A stretch of 64,000 nt of DNA, taken from Dermacentor variabilis. Lineage: Eukaryota; Arthropoda; Arachnida; Ixodida; Ixodidae. Every line of letters starts with the position of its first letter. Positions within the stretch are counted from its first letter, which is position 1. The position numbers and the translations under genes are program-made. Below the pieces are notes generated by a model. It worked only from the letters and a program-made list of their open reading frames with translations, did no database searches and was not told the DNA's origin. The stretch covers positions 33,896,777-33,960,776 of the forward strand of contig NC_134569.1 in the NCBI RefSeq assembly GCF_050947875.1, written 5' to 3'. Of this stretch, positions 24,291 to 35,944 are shown piece after piece.

Positions 24291-26980
24291 TAGTAATTGT
24301 TTCTGTTATAGACCGCTTATAATTTCATTAAATAACATTACTACAACGCGACGAAGGACGTTGGCCGAATAGCCAGCATGTCTTCTTTTGTGAACTTGTG
24401 CTGCAAAACTTCGTTGCACAGAGTGCTCGTACGGTTGCGTTAGAGCAGCTTGTAAAAATGCTTTTGTGACTATGATTTGTGAAGCAATATGCACGAGAAT
24501 GAATTTTAAAAGAAATTAAAATAGTACTGATCTTCATTACCATACTCATCATTTTGCTGAGTGTCAAATCCGCTTAAATCGCCGATACTTTGGTCAAACA
24601 GGAATATGTATGAATGACTGTCTACTGAAGCCATATCGCTAAACATTGTCGGAAGTTCAGTCGCACACCTATGTTTAAAAAAGCGCAATACAGTTAAAAA
24701 GTACCGTGAACAGCATGAAAACTAGATTTTTTTATGTCTTTAGCATCCTTACACGTGCGGACGTATGCATGCGTCAGCTCTCTGTCCTTTCCCTATGGGC
24801 AAATAAAATCTGCCCTGCTGATCCTTTATTTTTTCATTTCTTGTGCATTCCTTCCTCATGACTTTATATACCGTTCCTAGAAATAAAGCCTGTAATTAAT
24901 AGTCTGCACTCTGTGTTGTGGCTATTGTGCTGTGTCTTGTGCCGCGTGGTTTAAGGCTGTTGCTTAAGAATATGTTGCCACCATCCCAAATTGACACGCT
25001 AGCTTCCTTTGATACTTCAAGCAGCTGTTGCTGCTGAGTCAAGCCGTCAGCAAAGAACGAAATGTTTGTTCGATTTCCACTGCCCGACAATAGAAGTTGT
25101 GCTGACGAGTACATTATTACAATGTGTATGATAGCGTCAGTCATCTTGGCATTAGCGACTAAACACATTACAGCTTACAGGCAGCACACAACCGTTCAAA
25201 AAAAGCAAAAAAGAAAACTCTGCAAGAATATGTTAAATTCTGACGCCTATAGTTTAAACGGGACACCGCCCGCTTCAAGACAAAAATATATCCAAGTCTT
25301 TAGTCTAACATAGTGCGCACCCCAAAGCACATTTATTAACTTTGATGAATTCGTAAACATATAAAGGTCCCTGGATTGGTCCCGCGTTTGGACACCAAAA
25401 TATTAAATATAGCGAGCGGACAACCTGACAAAGACACAAAATTCAGAGCGACGTTAATTTGCGACAGCCTGAGGGAAGAAAATAAATGGCTGCGAAGCTC
25501 AGCCGATTGTGTGCAGCCATTCCGTGGCAAGAAGCTCATCGCCTCTTTTTTCAAGGAAGAGCGTGGGAAATTCAGCACGTTAGTAGCTGTTGACATGGTA
25601 ATGTAGGAGGGCCGTACTGAAATTAATGAATCCGAACGGTAAACAAATGATCACCTTTAATTATGAAAAAATAAGCGTTCTAACTTTCTTTTTCCGTCTA
25701 TTTTGATTCATCACACAGTTTCTATTTTGTGCATATATTTTTCACCCCAATCGGGAAGCTTGAAGACCTTCCAATAAGGTTAGTTTTAGCCTTTGTAGAG
25801 ATAACGCCGAAGTGCTATAAACATCTCCTCTGGTAATCACGCATCGCTGGAATCACATTTGACCGCATTTGTGGAGGCTGCGTTTCGATTCCCCGTCTTC
25901 AGAGTCTCAACACTGTAGAGCGAGAAATGTTTGGGTGCTCATTAACGTGCTGAATCATTGCTTTTTCTGTCATTGGCCTATCGTGAGATGATAGAATGAG
26001 CGTCTCCAGTGTTCTAACGTGTCGAGCAGCATTTATCCTCCGGTAACCTGAGCTTTGAACCATCTCCAGAAGTTCACCGTGCACTATTCCAAGCATGTTG
26101 CTATTCGATTTATTGATAATCGCCGCTCTTCTTGGGTAAGTGCACCAGCTGTAAGTGTTGGTAAGTGTTGGCTTTACTCAGAAGCGCCCGAGCGCGACCC
26201 CCTTTGAGGCTGATCTTCAGTCCTCGGCTCACCCATGTTGGCACACTGCTCGAACTCATTCACGCGTCGCCGCATGTAAGCGGGAGCCTCTCGTAAATTT
26301 CTGCTCTTGAAATTTGCTTTTTAACCAGCAATTCAATCGCTGCGCCTTGACAAAGTGAGACAACGTGTGCTGTCATCTTGTTTGGAAGTACTGGTGACTA
26401 GATTATGTAACCTGTTGATGCCAAATGGCTATAAATGAATGCAGAAAAGGTGGAGCCACGAACCACCAAGCATGCGCTTGCAGACTTACGTACGGAAATT
26501 ATTGATTATGTTACTTTCAGTACGGCCCTCCTAAATAGCCGTTATTCAGTGCAACAGACGCTGCGCCAACTGCACATCTTTCAATGTACTGCTTTTGATT
26601 TCGCTGTCATCTCGGATATGAATTTTTTGCTGAAGGAGAAAGTCGTACGGAAACAGAATAATATTGCTATCCTATACATCGGCTGCAGTTATGAAAAAAA
26701 CATTCATTTATTATAAAACAACTTGATCAATATGTTCTAGTGATATCTTCATGCCAGCACGCTCTCGTGAGCATGAAATTTTGTTTGTGTACATGCTGTT
26801 GAACGCCACATTCTCAGTTTTTCCCAATTTGCCAATTTAGCAAGAATTCAACATTGAAACTACCTCATTGGGCGCATTGCCGCAAAATAAATCTTACAAT
26901 AAGTAAAAAACATGGCTCTCACTCCGCTCAACCAATTACTCTAAATTTAATATACGCAAGGAAGCGCGGATACTCCTTTG
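24291..26980. other. No recognisable gene
   Basis: AT-rich with short frames. A 65-codon minus-strand frame (25899-26096) ends in a helix-turn-helix-like ISRSTVLRL word that vaguely recalls mariner-type transposases, but support is too weak for a call. Confidence 0.35.
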
Positions 26981-27064
26981 TTCATAATACTTCATATTAC
27001 TTCATAATATTTCATATTACTTCATAATACTTCATAATAATTTATAACACTTCATAAAACTTCA
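26981..27064 (+). repeat. 10-bp minisatellite, TTCATAATAC units
   Basis: About eight tandem 10-base units (TTCATAATAC, TTCATATTAC, TTCATAATAT and similar), ending in a TTCATAAAACTTCAGAAA variant. It lies about 370 bases downstream of the last dpr-like exon. Confidence 0.9.
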
Positions 27065-27431
27065 GAAATGGCAGTGATCTTTCTATCCATGCTCTCTCTC
27101 ACTCTTTCCTATTATCTTGTCAATTGCTGCAAAGCTCGCATGACATGAGTTGCCAGCATATACAACGTATGCAACCTTTCCACGGGGCACAATTTAGGAA
27201 TGAGCAGGTGATAAACAACCTCCTTAGGCCATTTACAACCTCTTTAGACCAACTGTACTCCCAAAGGCCATTTTATTTCGGAAGCCTGTGAACAACGTGG
27301 GGAATACAAGGGACATGAACATACCTTAAATAAAAAGACGCTAATATTACAAGTTTCAGCCATGGTTGCCATTGCACGTCAAAACATCTTTCCAGCAAGT
27401 CTCAGTACGGTGATTAGATCAACGCTAAATC
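27065..27431. other. Downstream flank of the dpr-like exon
   Basis: No repeat or gene is recognised. If the exon at 27841-27432 is terminal, this would hold the 3' UTR on the minus strand. Confidence 0.3.
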
Positions 27432-27841
27432 TTAAGATATCCATCCGGAAAAGCGATCAAACACTTTGTTGAAGAACTCCCACAGATTCCATCCACACTC
27501 GTGGGCGCGCTCCGGCAAACCGCTCCCCAGCGCTGCCGGTTGCTCACCGTTTAACACGTGCACGACGATACTGGCGGGCTCGGCGTTCGACGGCACGCAC
27601 GAGTAGTTTCCTGAATCGTGCGGCTGCGCGTTGGCGATCAGCAACCGGCTCTGCGTTCGCGGAGACTTCTCAGTCTGCACCGAGACTCCGTGCTGGATGT
27701 CGTAGTTGATGACGCGCGCGTCGTGATACCAGAAGACGTAGTCGGGGGGCACGGGACTTTCCATCACCTCGCAGGTCAGGTTCAGGGTGCTGCCGCTGTT
27801 CAGGTAGAGCGTCGGGCCGCCGGCGATGCTCGCCTTGCTCA
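27432..27841 (-). CDS. dpr: Dpr-like protein, exon with second Ig domain
   Basis: This exon encodes the second immunoglobulin domain of a Dpr-family cell-surface protein. In arthropods these pair with DIP receptors to specify neuronal contacts. The minus strand shows an acceptor ending GCGCAG at 27847-27842, after which the frame runs SKASIAGGPTLYL, then the first Ig cysteine in LNLTCEV, the core tryptophan in VFWYHD, INYD, RLLIANAQPHDSGNYSC with the second cysteine, and VHVLNGEQPAALGSG, all typical of Dpr proteins. The exon starts in phase 1 (last two bases of a Val codon), matching the donor at 34779. The 3' edge is uncertain. The frame reaches a stop at 27432, but its tail (CGWNLWEFF...) is not a clear GPI signal. 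A GTGAGC after the LNG codons could be a donor, though the Dpr-like GEQPAA that follows argues against it. Confidence 0.9.
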
Positions 27842-28554
27842 CTGCGCAGACGTTACGGTGCACAAGACAATGTAGAAACATTGGCGGCGAGCTGATGAAA
27901 CATGTCATTTCCGTGCCAGCTCAACCACTCTTGTGTAAGCAATGCTCAGCGATTCGAACGCTTTACTCGGAGCGCGCTGCTGCCGGCGCTGTTGGCGCCA
28001 CCGGTGAGCGCTGGGTGATCGCACGAAGGAGGGGGGCGATGCGACTGCAGTCACATTGCGTCACTAAGGCCCTCGCTTTCGTCGTGTACCATAAAGCACT
28101 CTCTCGGTCTTCCCAGCGCCAACCGGTGACGCAAAAAGCACCGACAGCTGTGCGCTCAGAGTTTAGCCAAGTTTAGCGTTTGTGTCGCTGATTTCAGTGT
28201 CGCTCTCGCTGGTACGTGCGTGAGCGTGACTCCGGAACGAACAGCTCACACTTAAACAGAGATAGCAAACTTAGCGCCACATATTGGAAGTAGTCCGCAT
28301 TGCTGCAAGGTAAGGCCACTCACATGATTTAAGGAATGATAGCTTTATGGCATCGTAACAAAATGTGTACTGCAATAACATGAAGCCCTTGTACGCTGAA
28401 ATATTGTTCAGAATAAAGCTCTCACCGTCGTGGTGTAGAATCCTCTATCATAAAGTTTCCTGCTGATATTAGTGTACGGAGCTCTCGTGTTGGAATTGTT
28501 CAGCTAAGATGGTATTGAACAGTGTTTAACATGGAGTTGCCTATTATTCGTGCT

Positions 28555-28672
28555 AGTATACTTGTGAGGAACGCCACAGCGGAAGACTCTGCGTTGATAT
28601 CGACTACCTGGGGCTCTCTACCGTGCATGAAATGCACGACGCGTGGGCATTTTTGCATTACGTCCCCAACAT
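28555..28672 (-). mobile_element. SINE fragment, strongly diverged
   Basis: Minus strand shows ATGCAAAAATGCCCACGCG, GGTAGAGAGCCCCAGGTAGT and GCTGTGGCGTTCCTCACAA in the same order as the SINE body at 8172-8335 and 36745-36955. Both ends are missing. Confidence 0.55.
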
Positions 28673-30924
28673 TTTGTTGAGAATAGTAATATTACAAAGT
28701 CACAAAGTTTTTTGAAACCAGAATGATAAAGTGAAGGTAAATCCGCGTTCTATTCATTGGTACCATGCATGCAGGCTTAACCTACATATGTGCAGCACAC
28801 CAAATTAAGAAATCGGATTGTGGAAGAAAGACGTAGATCGGAAGACGCTCTACTGCGTTCTCGTTTCTGCGACGCAGGTTGTACTAAAATGTCCGCTTAT
28901 CGAGGGCTAGCTCTCATTAATGAGGTTCGACCTGCCGATGGTACGTGTTCTCGATGCTTAGATGCCAAATGAATGTTTTGGACAAGCATGGGTCGGTGAT
29001 TGCAGACAACGGAGAAAGCAAATTGCCTAGGACCGAATTAACGAATTTTTTTTTCCTTTCGTAAGTGATGCTTGTCGTAGGCTGACTGGCTTCACTAACA
29101 AAATATTTCACATCACGAGTGGCCAGAATTCGCTCTTACGGACAATACTATATCGTGAATGTGCTCATAAATACTGTTGGCAATTTTCAGTGGAACATTC
29201 TTGCGGGTCGCTTTCTCTGATTGTGTTTTTCCGTCTCGCATAAGTGTGGAAATATTTGCAAATGCAACGATGGAACGTATGTTAAACGCTGAAGCAGCGG
29301 AGAGGAACATAGAAAATAAGATACCAGTAAGCCTGGCATCACGCCAACAGTATTAGGCATACGTGCATATAAAAAGAGCAAGCAACCTCCCCTGGTGCTT
29401 GTACAAAGTGATACAAAAAAATGTTTAAAAAATATGCGCATAAACTGGACGTACAAATAAGCGCTCTAGCAAGCGAAAGTGTAACGCATGAGAAAGATGA
29501 AGCCCATGCACATAAATAGTCGAGCCGGGTGCAACAGCACCGCAGCACAGGCTGCTACCGTGCATAAGCACAGTTGAATGCGTCAGCAGAAAAGTACAAG
29601 GATAAAGTACAAAGATGAAGTTGCGATGCAACCAAGCTCGTTTGATGCGACTGTTTACGCATCAGCACTTCAGGTTCTCTTTCTTAAGAAATGTGTATTT
29701 TCACCTTTTATTTGGTTTCATATGTATGCGCGCGAAAGTAAACGCATACGTGCTTTTACGTTCACATAGACTTAGAAACAAAGAAGCATACAAAAGGCGG
29801 AACCTCAGCGAATATTTTCGGACCAGCCCACTTACATACTCTCGCAGGCAGTTTACCTTGCTAAAGCTAAATCTGCGATCACTGAAAACGGGTGGTCGGC
29901 AAGGGGCATTTACACACACGCCACGAACGCAACAAGCTGCGGTGGGACCGAAGAAGTAAACACCCGATCGAAAAAAAAAAAAATAGAAGTTGCGCGTACG
30001 ACCATGGGATAGAGTCACGGGAAATGCGCACGAGGTGGAGGGCACAGCCGAAATGCCTCAACTCGCAGTCGCGCAATTCTATTCCGACGAGGCCCTTGGA
30101 GCTTCCGCATCGAAATGCGTCACGATCAGAGGCACAGCAGCCTTCGTCGCAAACAGTGCGGCGCACCTAGCTCGCACACTGCGCAGTGCGTCGCCGGCGG
30201 CTTTCTCTCGCTCGCCGAGCCAGTGTCGCAAATTTCCAATTCTATCAGGCACCGCACGGCAGCGGGCCGCCGAGACCGAGAGCTAGGAGGGCGGTCGAGA
30301 ATGAGGGAACGACGAGCGTGCTTCGCCGTCTCAGTAATGACATTCAGCAAAGAACACAATCAAATCTGCCTTTCCGTATCTTCTCGTCCTCTCGTCTTTC
30401 TATTTTTTGTCTCCGTCAAGCAGTGACCCGCTGGCTCGAATCAAAAGAGGCTAGCCTGGAACAAAAGAGTCGACTCCATACAAATGAATTCGCGAGCTCC
30501 ACTGTTTGCTTCGGCTGAGGGCCCATCTACATCAGTGAGATACTTGGTTCCTGTTTCGGGTATTATTTTCATTTTCTTTCGTTCGTTCTTTATTTTGTCG
30601 CATCTCGCGATCTCGGCGTCTGTTCGTTTCGTAGTTGGACTTGGTTCCTTTGTTTCGGCACGTTTCTCGCCTTGGAGGCGAGAATGTGTCTAACAGTGAG
30701 ATGAAAGCGAGGACACCGCTGTCGGCTTCGGCAGGCTGCGCGTGTCCTGACGCGATGTCGAGCAGCACGAACAGTTACTGAAGCCTCTAAAGTTAATGCT
30801 TAACGTAAAATATTCTCTACACATTTCGCGCCTTAAAGAAAAGTGGTCTATGGGATAAGAATCCTAATAAATGCGCGACGATGATTTAACGGTCCCACTT
30901 TACTATCATTATACTACGCCTTCG

Positions 30925-31595
30925 ATCACATCCATTTTGCTTACTGTGTATCATCCTGGGGTGATGCGTATCTCACACATTTACTTCTGCTACAGCATTT
31001 ACAGAATCAAGACATTCTGTTAATCACTGTTAATCAACTTCAGTTCTTTCCACGCCGATGCCCTTGATCTCCATAGGGAATATGAAATTTTTCCGCTAAC
31101 ACTTATGATTAAATATCACCTAACCATCACACTATTCAAGACTATAAACAACCTCATTACAATTAATGTATTTGGCAAGGTATGCCTTTACAATTCCAAT
31201 AACACCAGGCGTTCTTTGAATAAGAACTTTCTCCTACCAACTATGGGAAACACACGACCCAATTTGCAGCTGTAGCATTTTGGAACAACGTGTCTAACGA
31301 TTCAAAACAATATGTATCCTTTGTTACATTTAAAAGAAAGCTAATCATGTTTCTAATAGAAGTTTGAGTCCGCGATTCCCATATTTACTAGTGCTGTTTC
31401 TTTCTATGCGAATTATGTTTCATAGTTGTGCTTAGTAGTCGTTGCTAATGTCTGATCACTGTTGCTATATCACTTCTCTTCATGCACCTCAACACAGGAG
31501 GTCCCCTTGCAGACTTGAGCTATGGGACCTCCTTCTGTATATCCAACCCAATATGTGCCAGTTTTGTGAGTAATGAACGTTCTTTTTATTTGGAA
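30925..31595 (+). pseudogene. CR1-like LINE, 3' end relic
   Basis: Plus-strand frame pieces read FAYCVSSWGDAYLTHL, LQNQDILLIT and later AVAFWNNVSNDSKQYVSF followed by TFKRKLIMFLIEV and a stop. These match the region C-terminal to the reverse transcriptase of CR1/L2-type LINEs, in the right order and with the usual end of the ORF. The frame is broken by stops and shifts. About 220 bases of untranslated 3' sequence follow. The catalytic reverse transcriptase is absent, so this is a 5'-truncated dead copy inside the dpr-like intron. Confidence 0.7.
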
Positions 31596-32103
31596 AAAAA
31601 GTAGGTGGTCTCGCCGAACGCATTACGGGAAGTCGATAACCTGAAGCGTGAGCACACTTTGCGTGGAGTGTTTTTCAAAAAACTGGAAGTAATACATTGG
31701 CTAAAAAAAGCAGGACAAAATTACTAGTAACCCTATGTGTGTTTGGCTACAGAAAGTCTAGATCTTGCGAAAGCAAAATGCCAAAGAAGAAAACTGGAGG
31801 CTTATAGCATTTAAGTGTTTATTTAACCTTTCTGACGGATTGCCAAATATCCGCTGTTTTTTTTTTCTCTTTCCAGTGAAGAACACAGAAAAAGTTGTGA
31901 TAATTAAAGGGATAACTTGGGACTTTCTCCATAGACGGATCTCGTTCCCTCTCTCCCCATTTCTGTTAAAGAAAAGAAAGCTTCATTGTACTTTTCTGAT
32001 ATATTCGAATTACGTCGGTAGATTGGACAACACACATATTTGCAAATGGCACCATGCAACAAAAATGAAAAATAATTCTGAATGAGTCTGCGCTTTAATT
32101 CGT

Positions 32104-32152
32104 ACAAGAAGAAACGAGAGAAGCAGGTAGACAGACTCTCGTTTCTTCTTGT
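32104..32152. repeat. Perfect hairpin, 17-bp arms
   Basis: Arms ACAAGAAGAAACGAGAG (32104-32120) and its exact reverse complement (32136-32152) flank a 15-base loop. No T-run or gene context supports a terminator. Confidence 0.9.
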
Positions 32153-32269
32153 CCAATTTAACTCGCTGTTTCACTCATCATGCTTTACCAACAAGCCTGA
32201 ATTTCAACTCCGAAAAATTAACATTTTCTTCAAAAAATAATTGCGTGCTCTTCTGTTCGCTGGAAGACC

Positions 32270-32430
32270 GCATTGCTCAGCTCGAACCTGACAGCACAAC
32301 TCTGGGCCGTCCAGCGAGCCGAGGAAGCCGCTTCGAGACAAGGTCACGGAACCGCGTCCGCGTCGGGTGCCCAGACCCATTAAAAAGACGCCAGACTCAA
32401 ACCTATTGATTTGAAGATAAAGTTTACGCT
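32270..32430 (+). pseudogene. Non-LTR retroelement 3' end (I-like), fragment
   Basis: One frame reads AQLWAVQRAEEAASRQG and shortly afterwards stops. This is close to the C-terminal end of an abundant tick I-clade LINE as I know it. GATTTGAAGATAAAGTTT then serves as a likely 3' end. A CT microsatellite follows at about 32430-32457. Only this terminal fragment is present. Confidence 0.42.
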
Positions 32431-32641
32431 CTCTCTCGCTCTCTCTCTCTCTCTGTTCGCAGAACATCTTATGCCAGCAGATCTATCAGCTCCGCACACT
32501 ATCTTCCTGCCTTTTTCTGTCCTTTTTCAGTCCCTTCTCTTCCTTCGCCGCAATGCTGACCGATGTTCAGGTCTGAGCCACGCGCTAGCTACTTACGGTG
32601 CGGCCAGCAGGACTCTTATTTCTCTGGTAATCAATAGTTTT

Positions 32642-33008
32642 TATTGCGAAGCAATACTACTTTAGGTCGCACTTCAGCCCGTTCCGTGGCGAGGCGGTGG
32701 TAGGCACCATTGACCTTTAGCGTGACCTCGCTGCGTGACGTCACACCACGTGACCTAGAGTGACGTCACACCAGCTGTGTAAAAGCGGGGCCCCATCTCA
32801 CGCCGTCGTGAGGTGAGGCGGTAGCCACCAACGGCCGCCTAACTCCCGCTTTTCTCACCAGGGGCGCTACGGTCGGTGTGAGGTCACACCAGCTGTGTAA
32901 AAACGAGGCCCTATCTCACGCCGTCGCGAGGCGAGGCGGTAGCCACCAACGACGGCCTAACTCCCGCTCCTCTCACCAGGGGCGCTACGGTCACTATTGC
33001 TTCGCAAT
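32642..33008. repeat. Hairpin-ended repeat with 118-bp tandem units
   Basis: The ends are TATTGCGAAGCAATA (32642-32656) and its inverse TATTGCTTCGCAAT (32995-33008). Each is itself nearly palindromic. Inside, two tandem units (about 32763-32880 and 32881-32994) share CACACCAGCTGTGTAAAA, ATCTCACGCCGTCG, GGCGGTAGCCACCAAC and CTCACCAGGGGCGCTACGGT. Two perfect TGACGTCA octamers lie at 32736-32743 and 32761-32768. The layout fits a non-autonomous MITE-like element. No coding capacity is visible. Confidence 0.7.
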
Positions 33009-33548
33009 CACCAGGCTTAACCAAGCTAAGCCACGGCCGTTTTTTTTTCTCTCTGTCTCATGCTGCTGCACAGCATGAATTTTAGGCCTTTCCAATACAA
33101 TCAGGTAAGCTATGCGAAATGTCAATTCCTTCTGCATAATACAGCTACCACGATGACTTTCACCGATTGTGCGGTTCAAGGCCAAAAATTAAGAATCATA
33201 AATTAGTGTCCAGAATTCAACCACCAGTGACAAGAGCTACACAAGAGCTTTCTATTTTTCAAGCAACGCTTGTATTAGCTCACCAGTGGCATTGTCGTAG
33301 TCACGCAAAAAACCCTGTTGCTCCCAGAACAGAGCAGCGGCGGGAAAGAACGTTTTGATGAGTTGAGAACTGCGCCGGCACCGGAGCTTGAGCCATTAGC
33401 AAGGATTTCAGATCCATAGGCGCGCGCTCAAGCCATGCGCGCAACCAGTCAGAGCCGTTTCGCTTCCGCCGAGGAGGGAAAGGGCAGGAAAGGGTTTCGC
33501 GCGCGCTGCGCCGGCTTCATTTCCGTTCAGTTCAGTCTCGGCGAACGG

Positions 33549-33740
33549 ATGGGACGGCCACGCCATGTGCGTTCCCCCGAGGAAAGGGCAGCCTTCGATG
33601 AGCGGAGGTGAGAGCTTGCCAGTGAAAAGGCTCGCCGTCGGCACGGCGATCCAGCCGTTAGAGCAGCCCGAACCCAGGCAATCTAACAGCAACGAGAAGA
33701 TCCTGATCTGAGGGAGCGGGAGGCCGAAGGCAATCCGCCA
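33549..33740 (+). pseudogene. Repeat-encoded basic ORF, Met-Gly-Arg-Pro family, copy 2
   Basis: The frame starts MGRPRHVRSPEERAAFDERR, hits a TGA, and continues ELASEKARRRHGDPAV and later REDPDLREREAEGN with another stop between. Copy 3 at 53401 starts with almost the same motif (MGRPRAVRTPEEQASFD) and has a stop just after it. Loss of the frame in both while the N-terminus stays recognisable indicates decayed copies of one repeat-borne ORF. The preceding ~180 bases are GC-rich. Function unknown; it lies within the dpr-like intron. Confidence 0.6.
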
Positions 33741-34779
33741 CCGTTACCTGTGGGTTACTTAACCGTAGGGAAGGTCAGGTACAGGCAGGACAAGCTTCGC
33801 TTACTCCTATTCTCTAGTAGGGGAGGGTTAGCCATTTTTATCCCCCTTTATTACTTTCTTTCTTTTCTCTTTCTTTTTTTCTTTCTTGCCATATACGTAT
33901 AGAAGCAGCTGCTAACGGATCTGAGGAGCAACGTAGGCCGTAGAAAAGTGGTCGAAGAAACGTACATGCAAATGAACATGTCGTGTTGCAGTTCCATAAG
34001 CGACTGACCCAGAACACCGGTGCCATCAGTTAGGGTCGCTAAACTTTTCATTTATGTCCTGTCAGTGTCAGGGTAGACAAGAGCCCACATTTACACCACA
34101 GTTATGCATTCGGGTGCTTCTTAAGAAGAAGCACAGGCACCACCTAATTAGCACTGAAGGCCAAGGAATGACAAACAACTCTTACGAATGAAAATGTATA
34201 TAAATTTGGGTCCAACGTTCTATAACTTGCTAAATAAATTGAACAGGAATTGGTAGGCTCACTCAGCTTGCGTATGTATAAGTTGAATTATAGGCGCAGG
34301 TAGGTTGCACTGAGGGAAGACAAGGGACAGTGCCTCAGTCACGTTCGCATTCACAAATATTCTCCTCCCCAGATAAGCACTTTTTCTGCAAAATGGTGGC
34401 TGCTTGGGCTGCTTGGGCTGCTTGGTGAAACATTGTTTAAACAAGCAAAAAACCTTTCTTACCGCGCAATTCAGTGAAAGGAAGGAGTCCTGTGAACTTC
34501 TTTCCTAAGGGTCCTGCCAACTTCCTCCTTCGTTCTTACGGATTTCTTACTAAAAATGTTTTTTTTTTACTTAAACAATGCGTTGTTTGTTTCGCCTGCG
34601 TTCGGAAACCCACCGCAAATGATATCGATTGAAATAACAAGAATAAAAATAACCTAGCAGTATGCCGCTCATGACAGGTACCTACGCATAATAAAAGTTT
34701 TACGCATATATTCGACCTGGCTTGGCCAATTTGTTCATTCATGCAGGCAAAAAAGAGGGACATTGCAGTGTGTGCTTAC

Positions 34780-34990
34780 CAATGACGTTGAGCGCGATGA
34801 AACGCGAGATCTTGGGCAGCGTGCTGACTTGGCACTCGTACATTCCGGCGTCCTTCTTCTGGGGATACTGGATCTGGAGCATCCACAGGTCCGAGTTGTC
34901 CATGTGTATCGCCTGGAACCGCTGGTCCGAGGTGTACGTGAACCGGCCAACTGTCAGAACGTGCAGGTCGCGCCTCCTGATCCACGACAC
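34780..34990 (-). CDS. dpr: Dpr-like protein, exon with end of first Ig domain
   Basis: On the minus strand, an acceptor TTCGCAG ends at 34991 and the exon opens in frame with VSWIRRRDLHVLTVG. It then shows FTYTSDQRFQAIH, LWMLQIQYPQKKDAGMYECQ (second Ig cysteine) and ISRFIALNVI. These are hallmark Dpr first-domain words: SWIR-RD, TVG-YTSDQRF, W-LQI, DAGMYEC. The exon is 211 bases and ends in phase 1 at a GTAAGC donor (34779). Splicing to 27841 gives LNVI-VSKASIAGGP, exactly the Dpr inter-domain order, which confirms the pair. The first cysteine of this Ig domain must come from an upstream exon at higher coordinates that I did not find. It is a secreted or membrane-anchored neuronal recognition protein by family. 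Confidence 0.93.
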
Positions 34991-35944
34991 CTGCGAACGA
35001 GCCAGGAGGCGAGAGTTAAAGCAAAATTTATGACACAGTTTGTCGGCTCGCTGTGTGCAAAAGAAGCTGAGAAAACTGGGCTGTCATCGCCACCGTAAAA
35101 GGTTCACTTTTTCATACCTCTGTATTGCTTTCAAGGTAAACAATGTGCTTGTTGAACATTTATTCTTCTCGCTAATAGCTAACTAAAATTCGGCGATCGC
35201 AAGAACCTATTAATATAAACCCACTCAGTCAAAGGAAGCAATAATAGATTTGGTTTGGTATAATATATCTTCAAAAATCTATTTGCCTCTTCTTGGAGAA
35301 AAAAGAAAATCGTTGATTCGCAAAGGTATTGAATGCGAAACTTCTTTTATTGAATTTCACACCCGTAGTCGGTGGCATCAGGCTTACGTCACTCATCCCA
35401 CTGTCTTTTCTTTGTAATTCGCCAGTTTGTGAGCAAAAATGTTCCCCGGATAAATCTTTGTTTCGTTTTTTTATTGCAATGTGATTGCAATAAATTTTTA
35501 TTGCAATAATAATAGGCACCTAGCCAATACAAATCAGACACCGACGGAATAGATGACACCATGGGGGCTGTGCGCTATTAATTTTTTTATTGACATCATA
35601 GAAGTGGACGTTGGTGCAAAAATACAGCGCCAGTTATTCCTTGGATCTTGAGCGGGTGGTAGAGTTACTACATAACTCTGTGTACTTTTTTCGCATAGTT
35701 TTGTGGTCTTCTTCGTAATGACGTCACCACCCATTTTCGATCCATCTCTTGCCAGAACTGCTCTAGAGAACTTACCATACCTGGCATTGTTGCCACGTAA
35801 GCTACGAACATAGTATGCGACTTATTATTTCTACTTAGTGTCCTTTAAGGGAACCCTAGGCCATGTTAGAAGCAAACTACACCAATTCGTTCTTCCAGCT
35901 TGTGATTGGTCAAGGAAAGCACACCACTGTATGGAATTATTTAT
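34991..35944. other. No recognisable gene; probable upstream dpr intron
   Basis: Lies 5' of the first Ig exon on the minus strand. No exon encoding the start of the Ig domain is seen. AT-rich with ordinary composition. Confidence 0.35.

Larger units (their letters stand above)
27842..34779 (-). other. Intron of the dpr-like gene (6,938 bp)
   Basis: Bounded by a GTAAGC donor at 34779 and a GCGCAG acceptor ending at 27842 (minus strand), both in phase 1. It contains a SINE fragment, a CR1-like LINE end, an I-like LINE end, a perfect hairpin, a hairpin-ended repeat with 118-bp tandem units and a basic repeat ORF, listed separately. The GC-rich patch at about 29990-30330 has open frames but no recognisable domain. 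No further Ig exon is seen inside it. Confidence 0.8.

Noticed and set aside
25899..26096. Possible mariner-type helix-turn-helix (ISRSTVLRL)
   Set aside because: Only a short, weak resemblance. No transposase core or inverted repeats nearby.
27618..28176. Plus-strand frames over the Ig exon
   Set aside because: Antisense to the dpr-like exon, which has splice sites and family motifs on the minus strand.
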